Source: an uncultured Duncaniella sp. (GTDB lineage Bacteria > Bacteroidota > Bacteroidia > Bacteroidales > Muribaculaceae). From it: a stretch of DNA of 64,000 bases. Positions 26,667 to 35,111 of the stretch are shown piece after piece. The notes under the pieces are model-generated. The model saw only the letters and a list, made by a program, of their open reading frames with translations. It searched no databases and had not been told where the DNA came from. The position numbers were made by a program, and so were the translations under genes. Every line of letters begins with the position of its first letter. Position 1 is the first letter of the stretch. The stretch covers positions 1 through 64,000 of the forward strand of contig CAJUCI010000003.1 of NCBI GenBank assembly GCA_910584825.1, given 5' to 3'.

Positions 26667-28085
26667 ATGGACAAGAACGACAATAAAAGTATCGACCGCC
26701 GTGGATTTCTGAAACGTCTCGGTTTCGGTGCGTCGATAGCCGGCCTGTCTCTCGCCGGGTGTGAATCAGCCGGACGACGCATTGCCGGTGACAGCATCAC
26801 ATCCTCAGGCGACATCCCCACCGACAAAATGACCTATCGCACCAATCCCAAGACAGGCGAAAAGGTGTCGATACTCGGATATGGCTGCATGCGATGGCCC
26901 ACCAAAACCGTCAGCACCCCCGACGGCAACACCGAAGAGATTGACCAAGAGACCGTCAACAGGCTCGTAGACACAGCCATAGCCCACGGCGTCAACTACT
27001 TCGACACATCCCCCGCTTACTGCAAGGGACTGTCTGAACGCGCAACAGGCATAGCCCTGAGCCGTCATCCGCGCGAGACGTATTATATAGCCACCAAGCT
27101 TTCAAATTTCGCCCCATCGACATGGAGCCGCGAAGCATCCATAGCCATGTATCGCAATTCGTTCAAGGAATTGCAGACCGACTATATCGACTACCTGCTG
27201 CTTCACGGCGTAGGCATGGGCGATGACGGAATGAAGGCATATGAGGACAGGTATATCAACAATGGCGTCCTCGACTTTCTGCTTGCCGAGCGTGAGGCCG
27301 GGCGCATCCGCAACCTCGGCTTTTCCTATCATGGCGACGTTGCCGTGTTTGACCACCTGCTGGCCGAGCATGACAAATACAAGTGGGACTTCGTGCAGAT
27401 TCAGCTCAATTACCTCGACTGGAAACACGCCAAGGAAATCAACCCGCGCAACACTGATGCCGAGTACTTGTATGGCGAACTTGCCAAACGAGGCATTCCG
27501 GCCGTGATAATGGAGCCTCTGCTCGGTGGCCGACTCTCAAATGTGCCTGACCATGTGGTGACACGACTGAAACAGCGCGCACCCGAAAGCAGTGTGGCAT
27601 CATGGGCATTCCGCTTTGCCGGTACGCCCGAAGGGGTGCTTACCGTACTTAGCGGCATGACCTACATGGAGCATCTTGAGGACAATCTGCGCACCTACAG
27701 TCCGCTCATACCTCTGACCGAAGAGGAGAAACAGTATCTCTATGACACAGCCGACCTCATGGTGCAGTACCCGATAATCCCGTGCAACGACTGTAAATAC
27801 TGCATGCCGTGCCCATACGGGCTTGACATTCCCGCCATACTGCTGCACTACAACAAGTGTATCAACGAGGGCAATGTACCGGCATCTTCACAAAGCGAGA
27901 ATTACCGCGAGGCACGCAGGGCTTTTCTTATAGGATATGACCGCAGTGTGCCAAAACTGCGCCAGGCCGACCATTGCATCGGGTGCAACCAGTGCTCACC
28001 CCACTGTCCGCAAAACATCGACATCCCAGCCCAGATGCAACGTATCGACGGATTTGTCGAGAAACTCAAGCAGGAGACATTATAA
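26667..28085 (+). CDS. Tat-exported aldo/keto reductase lipoprotein with ferredoxin domain
   Basis: Protein of 472 residues. Its N-terminus has a twin-arginine motif (DRRGFLK, Arg11-Arg12) and a lipobox LAGC (Cys32), so it is probably exported folded and lipidated. An aldo/keto reductase barrel follows (LGYGCMRWP, DTSPAYCKG, YYIATKL, LNYLDW). The C-terminus carries two cysteine clusters (CNDCKYCMPCP and CIGCNQCSPHCP) for [4Fe-4S] centres. A longer frame starting at 26442 overlaps the previous gene and is rejected. With the upstream membrane protein it likely makes an extracytoplasmic redox pair; the substrate is unknown. Confidence 0.88.
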   Translation: MDKNDNKSIDRRGFLKRLGFGASIAGLSLAGCESAGRRIAGDSITSSGDIPTDKMTYRTNPKTGEKVSILGYGCMRWPTKTVSTPDGNTEEIDQETVNRLVDTAIAHGVNYFDTSPAYCKGLSERATGIALSRHPRETYYIATKLSNFAPSTWSREASIAMYRNSFKELQTDYIDYLLLHGVGMGDDGMKAYEDRYINNGVLDFLLAEREAGRIRNLGFSYHGDVAVFDHLLAEHDKYKWDFVQIQLNYLDWKHAKEINPRNTDAEYLYGELAKRGIPAVIMEPLLGGRLSNVPDHVVTRLKQRAPESSVASWAFRFAGTPEGVLTVLSGMTYMEHLEDNLRTYSPLIPLTEEEKQYLYDTADLMVQYPIIPCNDCKYCMPCPYGLDIPAILLHYNKCINEGNVPASSQSENYREARRAFLIGYDRSVPKLRQADHCIGCNQCSPHCPQNIDIPAQMQRIDGFVEKLKQETL

Positions 28086-28111
28086 CAAGCAAGAGATATT
28101 ATAATGTGAGA

Positions 28112-28160
28112 GTGTCATAATCCGAGAAAGGGACTTATACCCTTTCTCGGATTATGACAC
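28112..28160. terminator. 21-bp perfect palindromic stem-loop
   Basis: GTGTCATAATCCGAGAAAGGG (28112-28132, 21 nt with the last base) and an exact complement at 28140-28160 around a 7-nt loop. It separates the convergent reductase and recombinase genes, so a bidirectional terminator is the simplest reading, but there is no T-run on either side. Confidence 0.6.
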
Positions 28161-28222
28161 AGCCTCATGCCCGTGTCCATACACCCCATTTTGACTAATT
28201 GCCTCTCCGCCTCCCCGACCTG

Positions 28223-29452
28223 CTAAGACAAAGCCTTTATAAGCAAAGAGTTGGCTCGGTCCACGACATGAGAGTCAAGCGACGCGAGATATATTTGTGT
28301 TGTTGCCTCTGATTCGTGCCCCATCCCTTCGCTGATGACACTCAGCGGTATTCCCTTAGCCCTTGCCGCCGAGGCCCAGCTGTGTCGTGCCACATAGAGG
28401 GTCAGCGGGACTGTCACCCCCACCATCCCTGCTATTTTCTTTAACGCCCTGTTAATGTTGTATGCAGCATTGAGATAAGCGTAACGCTCATTGACGCCAC
28501 TGACCCTGATTATCGGAAGGAGATAGCCCGTGGTCGTTGGCGGATATTTGTCAAGTATCTGCTGCATCTCCATTGTCCAGGCTATGGTCAGCAGCTGGCC
28601 CGTCTTGCGACGCCGGTATGACACATATCCGCCATGCAGGTCGTCACTCTTAAGAAACGCCATGTCAACAAAACTCATCCCTCTGAGAAAAAAGCTCATG
28701 AGAAACATATCCCGGGCATAATCGAGCGAGGGGTTGCGCGACAGGTCAAGCGACTTTATTTTCTTCACAAGCCGTATGGGCAAAGCCCTCTTGACCGTCT
28801 TGTCAATCCCCGTGTACACACGTCTGAACGGACGTTTCTGCTGAATCAGGCCTCGGTCAACGGCCCGGTTATAGACCGCACGAAGGATGCGCATATAGAA
28901 TGACACCGTGTTAGTCGTCACGCCACGCGCCGTCAGATACATCTGATAATCCTCCATAACCTCGGCAGATATGGCGTCAAGTGAAATGTCATTGCCACGC
29001 ATGGAGCGCAAAGGCGTTGACGAGAGAAAGGTCATGAAACTGTTGAGTGCGGACTTATAAGCCTCGGATGTACGTATCCTGCCCGACATGCGCATTTTCA
29101 TAATCAGTCCGCACATAAACCTGCGCAACGAACACTCGACATCCAGCCGTCTGAAACGCTCCACTATATCATCGGCCGAATAAGGCAACCCCTCCGAGTC
29201 AAGCTCACGGATTATACGCCCGAAGCGGGCGCGGTCAATAATCATGCTTTCGTGATACGACTCCATCAGCATGCGGCGTGACGAGAGTGCCCTCAGGGCT
29301 ATACACTCATGCAGCTCGTCCCACTCGGTTGAATATATATGATAATCGGTAATGACGCGGCGAACCCTCCGCTCGTGAATAATCTGATAGTAGATGCCCC
29401 CCTCGAGCGTACTCACCGACGAGGGGCGGAATTTTGCTTTAATTGTTGCCAT
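28223..29452 (-). CDS. tyrosine site-specific recombinase (orphan integrase)
   Basis: Phage-integrase-family protein of 409 residues. An N-terminal Arm/SAM-like region (about 1-210) precedes the catalytic domain. Catalytic residues are visible: Arg in FFLRGMSF, Lys in RRRKTGQ, the box LYVARHSWAS (the first His of HxxR replaced by Tyr, as in many Bacteroidetes members), His in GMGHES and the nucleophile Tyr in TQIYLAS. Recombinases of this type serve mobile elements or DNA inversions. No element genes surround it. It lies beside tRNA-Leu/tRNA-Gly and is probably intact but orphaned. Confidence 0.88.
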   Translation of the reverse strand: MATIKAKFRPSSVSTLEGGIYYQIIHERRVRRVITDYHIYSTEWDELHECIALRALSSRRMLMESYHESMIIDRARFGRIIRELDSEGLPYSADDIVERFRRLDVECSLRRFMCGLIMKMRMSGRIRTSEAYKSALNSFMTFLSSTPLRSMRGNDISLDAISAEVMEDYQMYLTARGVTTNTVSFYMRILRAVYNRAVDRGLIQQKRPFRRVYTGIDKTVKRALPIRLVKKIKSLDLSRNPSLDYARDMFLMSFFLRGMSFVDMAFLKSDDLHGGYVSYRRRKTGQLLTIAWTMEMQQILDKYPPTTTGYLLPIIRVSGVNERYAYLNAAYNINRALKKIAGMVGVTVPLTLYVARHSWASAARAKGIPLSVISEGMGHESEATTQIYLASLDSHVVDRANSLLIKALS

Positions 29453-29490
29453 TGGAAATTATTTTAAGACTCTAACGGCATCAATGAATC

Positions 29491-29510
29491 GGGCAAATAG
29501 AGGGCAAATA
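29491..29510. repeat. GGGCAAATA direct repeats upstream of the recombinase
   Basis: GGGCAAATA at 29491-29499 and 29502-29510, 11 bp apart, in the recombinase leader. They could be recombinase arm sites or part of its promoter (TATTTGCCC on the coding strand). Confidence 0.4.
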
Positions 29511-29557
29511 AACAAAAAAATCTGCGGATGCTGTATCAAACAGTCTCCGCAGATTTT
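29511..29557 (-). terminator. terminator of the tRNA-Gly/tRNA-Leu transcript
   Basis: Perfect 12-bp inverted repeat AAAATCTGCGGA (29517-29528) and TCCGCAGATTTT (29546-29557), with inner CTGT/ACAG pairing. On the minus strand the stem is followed by a T-run. Confidence 0.85.
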
Positions 29558-29561
29558 CAAG

Positions 29562-29645
29562 TGTCCGAGATGAGATTCGAACTCACACAGCCTTTCGGCC
29601 ACTACCCCCTCAAAGTAGCGTGTCTACCAATTCCACCACCCGGAC
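29562..29645 (-). tRNA. tRNA-Leu (anticodon GAG)
   Basis: An 84-nt cloverleaf on the minus strand. Acceptor GTCCGGG pairs with CTCGGAC (one G-T pair); the D arm has the Leu-type GGTGGAATTGGTAGACAC; the anticodon arm is CTACT-TTGAGGG-GGTAG with anticodon GAG; a long variable arm and T arm follow. Confidence 0.95.
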
Positions 29646-29676
29646 ATGGGCTTTTTTACTGAGGGTAAAAAACTTG

Positions 29677-29749
29677 AGCGAAAAACGGGACTCGAACCCG
29701 CGACCCCAACCTTGGCAAGGTTGTGCTCTACCAACTGAGCTATTTTCGC
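29677..29749 (-). tRNA. tRNA-Gly (anticodon GCC)
   Basis: A 73-nt cloverleaf on the minus strand. Acceptor GCGAAAA pairs with TTTTCGC; the anticodon arm is CAACC-TTGCCAA-GGTTG with anticodon GCC; T arm GCGGG-TTCGAGT-CCCGT. It is 31 nt upstream of tRNA-Leu in the same orientation, presumably one transcript. Confidence 0.95.
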
Positions 29750-29967
29750 ATTATGTCTTGCACCGGGCTTGCGGCCCGTCGGGGTCTCTTCCCCGTTTTT
29801 GCTCTGCAAAGTTAGAGCTAATTTTTGAATTATGCAAATTTATTTTCGATTCTTTTTTAACATTTTCATCCGCAGGCTTAACATCACCTTAACACTTTCG
29901 GCGCAAACCATCGACGGGGCAAAGGCGTTTTAAGGATAAATCAATAATCTATAAGCACTTTACAAAG

Positions 29968-30546
29968 ATGGTTTACGAACTTCCCGAATTACCCTATGCA
30001 AGTGACGCACTTGCCCCCTCCATATCGCGTGAGACAATCGAGTATCACTACGGCAAGCACGAGCGTGCGTATATCGACAATCTCAACCGCCTCATCAAGG
30101 ACACCGAGTATGAGGACATGGAACTTGAGGACATCATCAAGACCGCCTCAGGCCCTCTCTTCAACAACGCGTCCCAGGCTTGGAACCACATCTTCTACTT
30201 CTTCACCTTCTCGCCCGACGGCAATCATGAGCCTGAGGGACATCTGAAAAAGGCCATCGAGGAGCAGTTTGGTTCGGTAGAGGATTTCAAGAAGGAATTT
30301 GTCGATGCCGGTGTGTCGATATTCGGCTCAGGCTGGGTATGGCTGTCAAAGGATAAGGATGGCAAACTCTTTATCACCAAGTCATCAAATGCCGAGAACC
30401 CGCTGACCAAGGGGCTGACGCCACTATTGACGTTTGATGTGTGGGAACACGCATATTACATCGACTACCGCAACCGCCGAGCCGACGCGCTCAATGAGCT
30501 GTGGAAGATTGTCGACTGGGACATCGTAGCAAGCAGATTCATCTAA
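29968..30546 (+). CDS. sodB: iron superoxide dismutase
   Basis: Cytoplasmic Fe/Mn-type superoxide dismutase of 192 residues. The metal ligands are visible: His in YHYGKH (about 27), His in AWNHIFYF (about 74) and the Asp/His pair in FDVWEHAYYIDY. The residue pattern fits the Fe or cambialistic enzymes of Bacteroidetes. It is monocistronic, about 220 bp from the divergent tRNA genes. Confidence 0.95.
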   Translation: MVYELPELPYASDALAPSISRETIEYHYGKHERAYIDNLNRLIKDTEYEDMELEDIIKTASGPLFNNASQAWNHIFYFFTFSPDGNHEPEGHLKKAIEEQFGSVEDFKKEFVDAGVSIFGSGWVWLSKDKDGKLFITKSSNAENPLTKGLTPLLTFDVWEHAYYIDYRNRRADALNELWKIVDWDIVASRFI

Positions 30547-30584
30547 GCGGCTATGAACTCAGAGTTTAGAAGATATGAAGTTTA

Positions 30585-30592
30585 TAACTTTG
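30585..30592 (+). promoter_or_regulatory. promoter -7 element downstream of sodB
   Basis: TAACTTTG with no coding gene behind it in this orientation; it points to a terminator about 55 nt further on, suggesting a short RNA. Confidence 0.45.
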
Positions 30593-30596
30593 GTAA

Positions 30597-30677
30597 TATA
30601 TAAGTAAAGGAATAAGCAATATAAGCATAATGTGATGAATGGAGAGAGAGGCTGTCGTGAGACCCCCTCTCTTTTTT
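30597..30677 (+). ncRNA. candidate small RNA downstream of sodB
   Basis: A roughly 80-nt stretch bounded by a TAACTTTG promoter element (30585-30592) and a terminator hairpin. It has no credible reading frame. It could equally be a secondary promoter inside the sodB 3' UTR. The 5' end is an estimate. Confidence 0.35.
30645..30677 (+). terminator. terminator downstream of sodB
   Basis: AGAGAGG (30645-30651) pairs with CCTCTCT (30666-30672), followed by a T-run to 30677. It serves sodB and any small RNA started at 30597. Confidence 0.75.
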
Positions 30678-30746
30678 CATGTCCATACTTTTCATGCGCA
30701 CAACTTTTCATACCCGTGCGCCACAGCATTACTCCCCTCTCCCGCT

Positions 30747-31487
30747 CTACTCCATTGCGGCAAGCTCACGCGCATGCTGCAACGAAGCCGGCCGGCCGAT
30801 GTCAACCCATCGGTAAGGCACTGATGGCGTGTAGGCCCGGATGCGTAGCGTACCGCACTCGGCTATATAGAACGGGGTGATTGAAAATTTTCCCTCGGGC
30901 TGGTAGGCGGTCAGGCGGCCGATGACCGACGGATTAATTATGTGGATGCCTCCGAAAGCCAACGGTCTGCATGCAGTGAGCGTCTCGGGTGAGAATGGGG
31001 AACGCACCTCACCTGTCGAAAGGTTTTTCCATCCGCGCATCATCTCGGCTTCATCAAACAGCAGATAGCGCGACGTGTCACGCTCATCGACAAGGAGTGT
31101 GGCATCCGCGCCTGACGCCATATGCGACTCAAGCATCTCAGCAATCTGGAAATCGGTAAAGATGTCGGCATTGTAAAGCATGACCGGCTCATCGCCCGCG
31201 AGCATCGGCGCGGCCTTGACCACACCGCCCCCGGTGTCAAGCAGGAGGTCACTTTCATCACTCACACTTACAGGCACACCGAAATCATTCCCGGCAAGAT
31301 ACTCCTTAATCATCCCGGCATGATGGTGCACGTTCACAACAATCCCGGTCACTCCGGCATCGCGCAACCGCTCGATGACACGGCGGAGCATCGGCTTGCC
31401 GCCGACCTCGATTAGAGCCTTGGGGCATGTGTCGGTCAGCGGGGCGAGGCGTGTGCCGAGCCCGGCGGCAAATATCATGGCTTTCAT
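30747..31487 (-). CDS. murU: MurU-like sugar-1-phosphate nucleotidyltransferase
   Basis: Cytoplasmic nucleotidyltransferase of 246 residues. It opens with MIFAAGLGTRLAPLTDTCPK, the NTP-binding signature, followed by LYNADIFTDF with the metal-binding Asp and GGIHIINP. Length and sequence match MurNAc-1-phosphate uridylyltransferases. Start at 31487 overlaps the stop of the upstream amino-sugar kinase gene (ATGA), so the two enzymes are coupled; this order mirrors the AmgK-MurU peptidoglycan-recycling pathway. A longer frame running into the kinase gene is rejected. Confidence 0.85.
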   Translation of the reverse strand: MKAMIFAAGLGTRLAPLTDTCPKALIEVGGKPMLRRVIERLRDAGVTGIVVNVHHHAGMIKEYLAGNDFGVPVSVSDESDLLLDTGGGVVKAAPMLAGDEPVMLYNADIFTDFQIAEMLESHMASGADATLLVDERDTSRYLLFDEAEMMRGWKNLSTGEVRSPFSPETLTACRPLAFGGIHIINPSVIGRLTAYQPEGKFSITPFYIAECGTLRIRAYTPSVPYRWVDIGRPASLQHARELAAME

Positions 31488-32896
31488 AACACCTCGTAGA
31501 TTGACTGTTCGCGATGGGTGAGTATCACTCTGACCTGAGGATAGCGCGCCTTGATATGCTCGGCTGTATGCTGTGCCGAATAGACACTGCGGTGCTGTCC
31601 GCCGGTGCATCCATAGCTCACCATGAGCGATGTGAAGCCACGGCTCAGATAGTTGTCTATAGCCGCATCGACCAGCGCGTAACATTCGCGGAGAAATACG
31701 CTTATCTCGCCCCTGCGCTCCAGGAAGTCTATCACCTCGCGGTCAAGGCCGGTAAGACGTTTGTATTCCGCATACCGTCCCGGATTGTCCATAGCACGGC
31801 AATCGAATACGAAACCGCCGCCGTTGCCCGACGGGTCAACCGGCAAGCCTTTTTTATATGAGAAACTGCCTACGCGCACTGTCAGTCCGTCATACGGCGG
31901 CTCGACAGGCGCAGCCGTGGCAAGCGTCATGTCGGCAAGCCGCGCAAGCAACTCTGCGAGATAGGGTGTGACTGCACTTGCGGAATCCCCGCCTGTCATA
32001 TCCCCAAGCAGAGCGCGCAGATTGGCTGCGGCGGGTGGTATGCTCTGGAGGAAATGGGACTTGCGCTCAAACCGCCCTCTCAACCCGTAGGCACCAAGCA
32101 CCTGCAGGGTGCGTATCAGTGCCATGTCACGCACCTGCGATTTCAGGCGGCTCAAATCCACCTGCCCGTAGTGCGACGCCTCATCGGCATATATATTAAT
32201 AAGGTGGTCACGCAGTTCGGGCGAAAATCCGGCCTTGGCCTGCCACAGGAACGAGGCGAGGTCATAGGCGGCCGGGCCGCGTCGTCCGCCCTGAAAGTCG
32301 ATGAAATAGACCTCTCCGTCCTTCACCATTACGTTGCGCGACTGGCAATCGCGCATCATGAAGCACCCCTCATCGCGAGTCAGGCGGTCTACGCTGTCGG
32401 CCAGTCGTGCGAATGCCTCTTCAAGTTGGGGCTCGCTATAGGCCATGCCCGAAGTGTTGAGAAACGAGTATTTGAAATAGTTCAGGTCCCACATCACAGC
32501 CTGACGGTCAAACGCCTCGACAGGGAAGCAATGCGAGTAGTCGATATCCTTAGAGCCTTCATGGTGCAGCCTTGCGAGAGCGCGCATGGTCTTTTCAAGC
32601 AGTCCTACATCATCCCTGACCGAAAACAGCGATGTGTCGCCCAAATCGGTCACAAGATATGACATGTCGTCATCGCTCACAGCCACGACCTCGGGCACGG
32701 GAAGTCCGCGCGATGCGAAATGACGCGACAGGTATATGAAAGCCTCATTCTCCTTACAGTCAGTGCCGTCCACTCCGACGAGGCTTACAGTACCCGAAAG
32801 TCGATAGTAACGACGGCTTGACCCGGCAGGGGTAAGCGGAGTCACCGCCTCCGGCTCCGAGCCGGTATATGATTTGTATAGTTCCACTAATTGCAT
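31484..32896 (-). CDS. amino-sugar kinase (AmgK-like) fused to RapZ C-terminal domain
   Basis: Fusion protein of 470 residues. Residues about 15-310 form an aminoglycoside-phosphotransferase-type kinase: the catalytic loop MRDCQSRNVMV and the metal-binding FIDFQGGRRGPAAYDLASF match the AmgK anomeric MurNAc/GlcNAc kinases. Residues about 345-470 are a RapZ C-terminal domain, with VGSFSYKKGLP, FDCRAMDNPGR and the GCTGGQHRSVYSA motif. In enterobacteria this RapZ domain binds glucosamine-6-phosphate and sRNA; its normal N-terminal P-loop domain is missing here. The start at 32896 is chosen for the kinase-like N-terminus. It is coupled to murU by ATGA. Confidence 0.85.
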   Translation of the reverse strand: MQLVELYKSYTGSEPEAVTPLTPAGSSRRYYRLSGTVSLVGVDGTDCKENEAFIYLSRHFASRGLPVPEVVAVSDDDMSYLVTDLGDTSLFSVRDDVGLLEKTMRALARLHHEGSKDIDYSHCFPVEAFDRQAVMWDLNYFKYSFLNTSGMAYSEPQLEEAFARLADSVDRLTRDEGCFMMRDCQSRNVMVKDGEVYFIDFQGGRRGPAAYDLASFLWQAKAGFSPELRDHLINIYADEASHYGQVDLSRLKSQVRDMALIRTLQVLGAYGLRGRFERKSHFLQSIPPAAANLRALLGDMTGGDSASAVTPYLAELLARLADMTLATAAPVEPPYDGLTVRVGSFSYKKGLPVDPSGNGGGFVFDCRAMDNPGRYAEYKRLTGLDREVIDFLERRGEISVFLRECYALVDAAIDNYLSRGFTSLMVSYGCTGGQHRSVYSAQHTAEHIKARYPQVRVILTHREQSIYEVL

Positions 32897-32943
32897 ACGC
32901 AAAAATAGTAAGAAAATTCTACAGTGCATACGGAAATTCTTTT

Positions 32944-32951
32944 TAATTTTG
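32944..32951 (+). promoter_or_regulatory. promoter -7 element immediately before the TrmH-type start
   Basis: TAATTTTG followed by 4 nt and a GTG start at 32956. Confidence 0.55.
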
Positions 32952-32955
32952 CAAT

Positions 32956-33714
32956 GTGGAAACTGTCACCAATAATATATGCAAGGCCGTTGCGTCACTT
33001 GACGAGCGGAAACACCGCCGCCGCGAAGGGGCGTTCAAGGCCGAGGGCACGAAATGTGTGCTCGACACACTCCCGCATTTCAGTCTGCGCGCACTATATG
33101 CCACACAGGAGTGGGCCGACGAGCATCCTGATGTCGCATCATTGCCACAGGCCGTTGTGACCGGCCGTGGCGAACTGCGCAAGATGTCATCGCTCACCAC
33201 ACCCGGGCAGGTCATAGCCGTGTATGACATCCCCGAGAGGAGATTTGACATCGAGGCGGCCTCGTCGTCACTCATACTCGCGCTTGACACGATACAGGAC
33301 CCCGGCAATCTCGGCACCATCATCCGCGTGGCCGACTGGTATGGCATAACCGACATACTCGCCTCGCGCGAGACAGCCGACTGCTTCGCCCCCAAGGTGA
33401 TTCAGGCCACAATGGGGTCAATATCGCGCGTGGCTGTCCATTACTGCGACCTGACTGACATGCTTGGCCGTATGCCGTCGGCAAGAATCTACGGCACATT
33501 TCTCGACGGCGAGGACATCGACACAGCAGAACTCGCCCCAAACGGCGTAATCGTCATCGGCAACGAGGGCAACGGCATATCCGAAGCCGTAGGCTCGCTT
33601 GTCACCGACCGTATCACCATCCCCTCGTGGCCGGCCGGACGCCCCACGGGCGAGTCGCTCAACGCGGCAATTGCCACGGCCATAACTATCTCTAAATTCC
33701 GTTCTAAAAGATGA
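32956..33714 (+). CDS. TrmH/SpoU-family RNA methyltransferase
   Basis: SPOUT-class 2'-O-methyltransferase of 252 residues for tRNA or rRNA ribose. An N-terminal substrate-binding region (about 1-90, with HRRREGAFKAEG) precedes the knot domain: ALDTIQDPGNLGTIIRVADW, VIGNEGNGISEAV and the final TGESLNAAIATAI motif. The start is GTG; an ATG two bases earlier is in another frame. The stop overlaps the radA start (ATGA). Confidence 0.9.
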   Translation: METVTNNICKAVASLDERKHRRREGAFKAEGTKCVLDTLPHFSLRALYATQEWADEHPDVASLPQAVVTGRGELRKMSSLTTPGQVIAVYDIPERRFDIEAASSSLILALDTIQDPGNLGTIIRVADWYGITDILASRETADCFAPKVIQATMGSISRVAVHYCDLTDMLGRMPSARIYGTFLDGEDIDTAELAPNGVIVIGNEGNGISEAVGSLVTDRITIPSWPAGRPTGESLNAAIATAITISKFRSKR

Positions 33715-35078
33715 AAGGCGACAAGACCGTTTGGTTCTGCAACAACTGCGGAGCGGAATCACCCAAATGGGTGGGCCGCTGTCCGGCATGCGGCGAATGG
33801 AACACCATGATTGAGGAGAAGGTGCGCCCCGCCAAGAAGAGCCGCACCCTCGGCCCCTCAGCCTCGCGGGGCAGCTCCGCCCCCGTGCCTGTCTCGGCCA
33901 TCGAGACAGCTGACGAGCCACGCATTAAGATGCCCTCGGAGGAGCTTAATCGCGTGCTCGGCGGAGGCCTCGTGCCTGGAAGCATCATACTCATCGGCGG
34001 CGAGCCGGGCATAGGCAAGTCGACCCTCGTGCTCCAGAACATTCTCTCCATCAAGTCGCGCACTATCCTGTATGTGTCGGGCGAGGAGAGCGCGCGCCAA
34101 ATCAAGATGCGCGCCGACCGCATAGGCCGCCCGAGCGACAATGTGTTTATCGTCTGCGAGACATCGCTGCAGAATATCGAGGAGCATATCGAGAAGATAC
34201 AGCCCGGCCTACTCATAGTCGACTCCATCCAGACCATCGCGTCAGACGAACTCGAATCGGTGGCCGGAAGCGTCTCGCAGGTGCGCGAATGCGCATCGCG
34301 ACTGCTGAAATACGCCAAGGAGTCATCGGTGCCCGTAATGCTCATCGGACATATAACCAAGGAGGGCAGTCTTGCCGGCCCCAAAGTGCTCGAGCACATC
34401 GTTGACGCCGTGCTCCACTTCGAGGGGGACGGCCAGCACATCTACCGTCTGCTACGCGCCATCAAGAACCGCTTCGGCTCGACATCCGAGCTCGGCATAT
34501 ACGAGATGTGCCAGCGCGGACTCCGCGAGGTCAGAAACCCCTCGGAGATGCTGCTGTCACACACCGACGAAGACCTCTCGGGCGTGGCCATCGGAGTGAC
34601 TATGGAGGGGATACGCCCGTTTCTCATCGAGGTGCAGGCACTCGTCTCGACAGCCGCCTACGGCACGCCTCAACGCTCAGTCAACGGTTTCGACTCCAAG
34701 CGCATGAACATGCTTCTCGCCGTGCTCGAGAAGCGCGCGGGGTTCAAGCTCGCGGCCAAAGATGTGTTTCTCAACATAGCCGGAGGCCTCAAGGTCAATG
34801 ACCCGGCTATCGACCTGGCCGTGATAAGCGCGATACTCTCTAGCAACATTGACATGCCCATTCCCCACTCCACCTGCATCACCGGCGAGGTAGGACTCTC
34901 GGGCGAAATCCGCCCCGTCGGGCGCATAGAGCAGCGCATACGCGAAGCCGAGAAGCTGGGCATGGACACCATACTAATCCCCCGTGGCAACCTCAAGGGG
35001 GTCGACACCTCGTCATACAACATTCGCATCATCGAGATAGCCAAGGTGGAAGAGGCCCTGCGCACCCTCTTTGCATGA
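33711..35078 (+). CDS. radA: DNA repair protein RadA
   Basis: RecA-like branch-migration ATPase of 455 residues. It has an N-terminal zinc finger (FCNNCGAESPKWVGRCPACG), Walker A GGEPGIGKST (about 100-109), Walker B LLIVDSIQT, the RadA-specific KNRFG motif and a C-terminal Lon-protease-like domain (about 280-455). Translationally coupled to the upstream methyltransferase gene by an ATGA overlap. Length and motifs are normal. Confidence 0.95.
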   Translation: MKGDKTVWFCNNCGAESPKWVGRCPACGEWNTMIEEKVRPAKKSRTLGPSASRGSSAPVPVSAIETADEPRIKMPSEELNRVLGGGLVPGSIILIGGEPGIGKSTLVLQNILSIKSRTILYVSGEESARQIKMRADRIGRPSDNVFIVCETSLQNIEEHIEKIQPGLLIVDSIQTIASDELESVAGSVSQVRECASRLLKYAKESSVPVMLIGHITKEGSLAGPKVLEHIVDAVLHFEGDGQHIYRLLRAIKNRFGSTSELGIYEMCQRGLREVRNPSEMLLSHTDEDLSGVAIGVTMEGIRPFLIEVQALVSTAAYGTPQRSVNGFDSKRMNMLLAVLEKRAGFKLAAKDVFLNIAGGLKVNDPAIDLAVISAILSSNIDMPIPHSTCITGEVGLSGEIRPVGRIEQRIREAEKLGMDTILIPRGNLKGVDTSSYNIRIIEIAKVEEALRTLFA

Positions 35079-35111
35079 GAAATATAATTTGGCATTCTCG
35101 ACTAAAATAGC

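Noticed and set aside
28223..29749. Integrated element at the tRNA genes
   Set aside because: Only a recombinase is present; no duplicated tRNA end, cargo or second boundary could be found by reading.
32954..33160. ATG-started frame overlapping the TrmH-type gene
   Set aside because: Different frame and no family match; the GTG two bases later begins the conserved methyltransferase.
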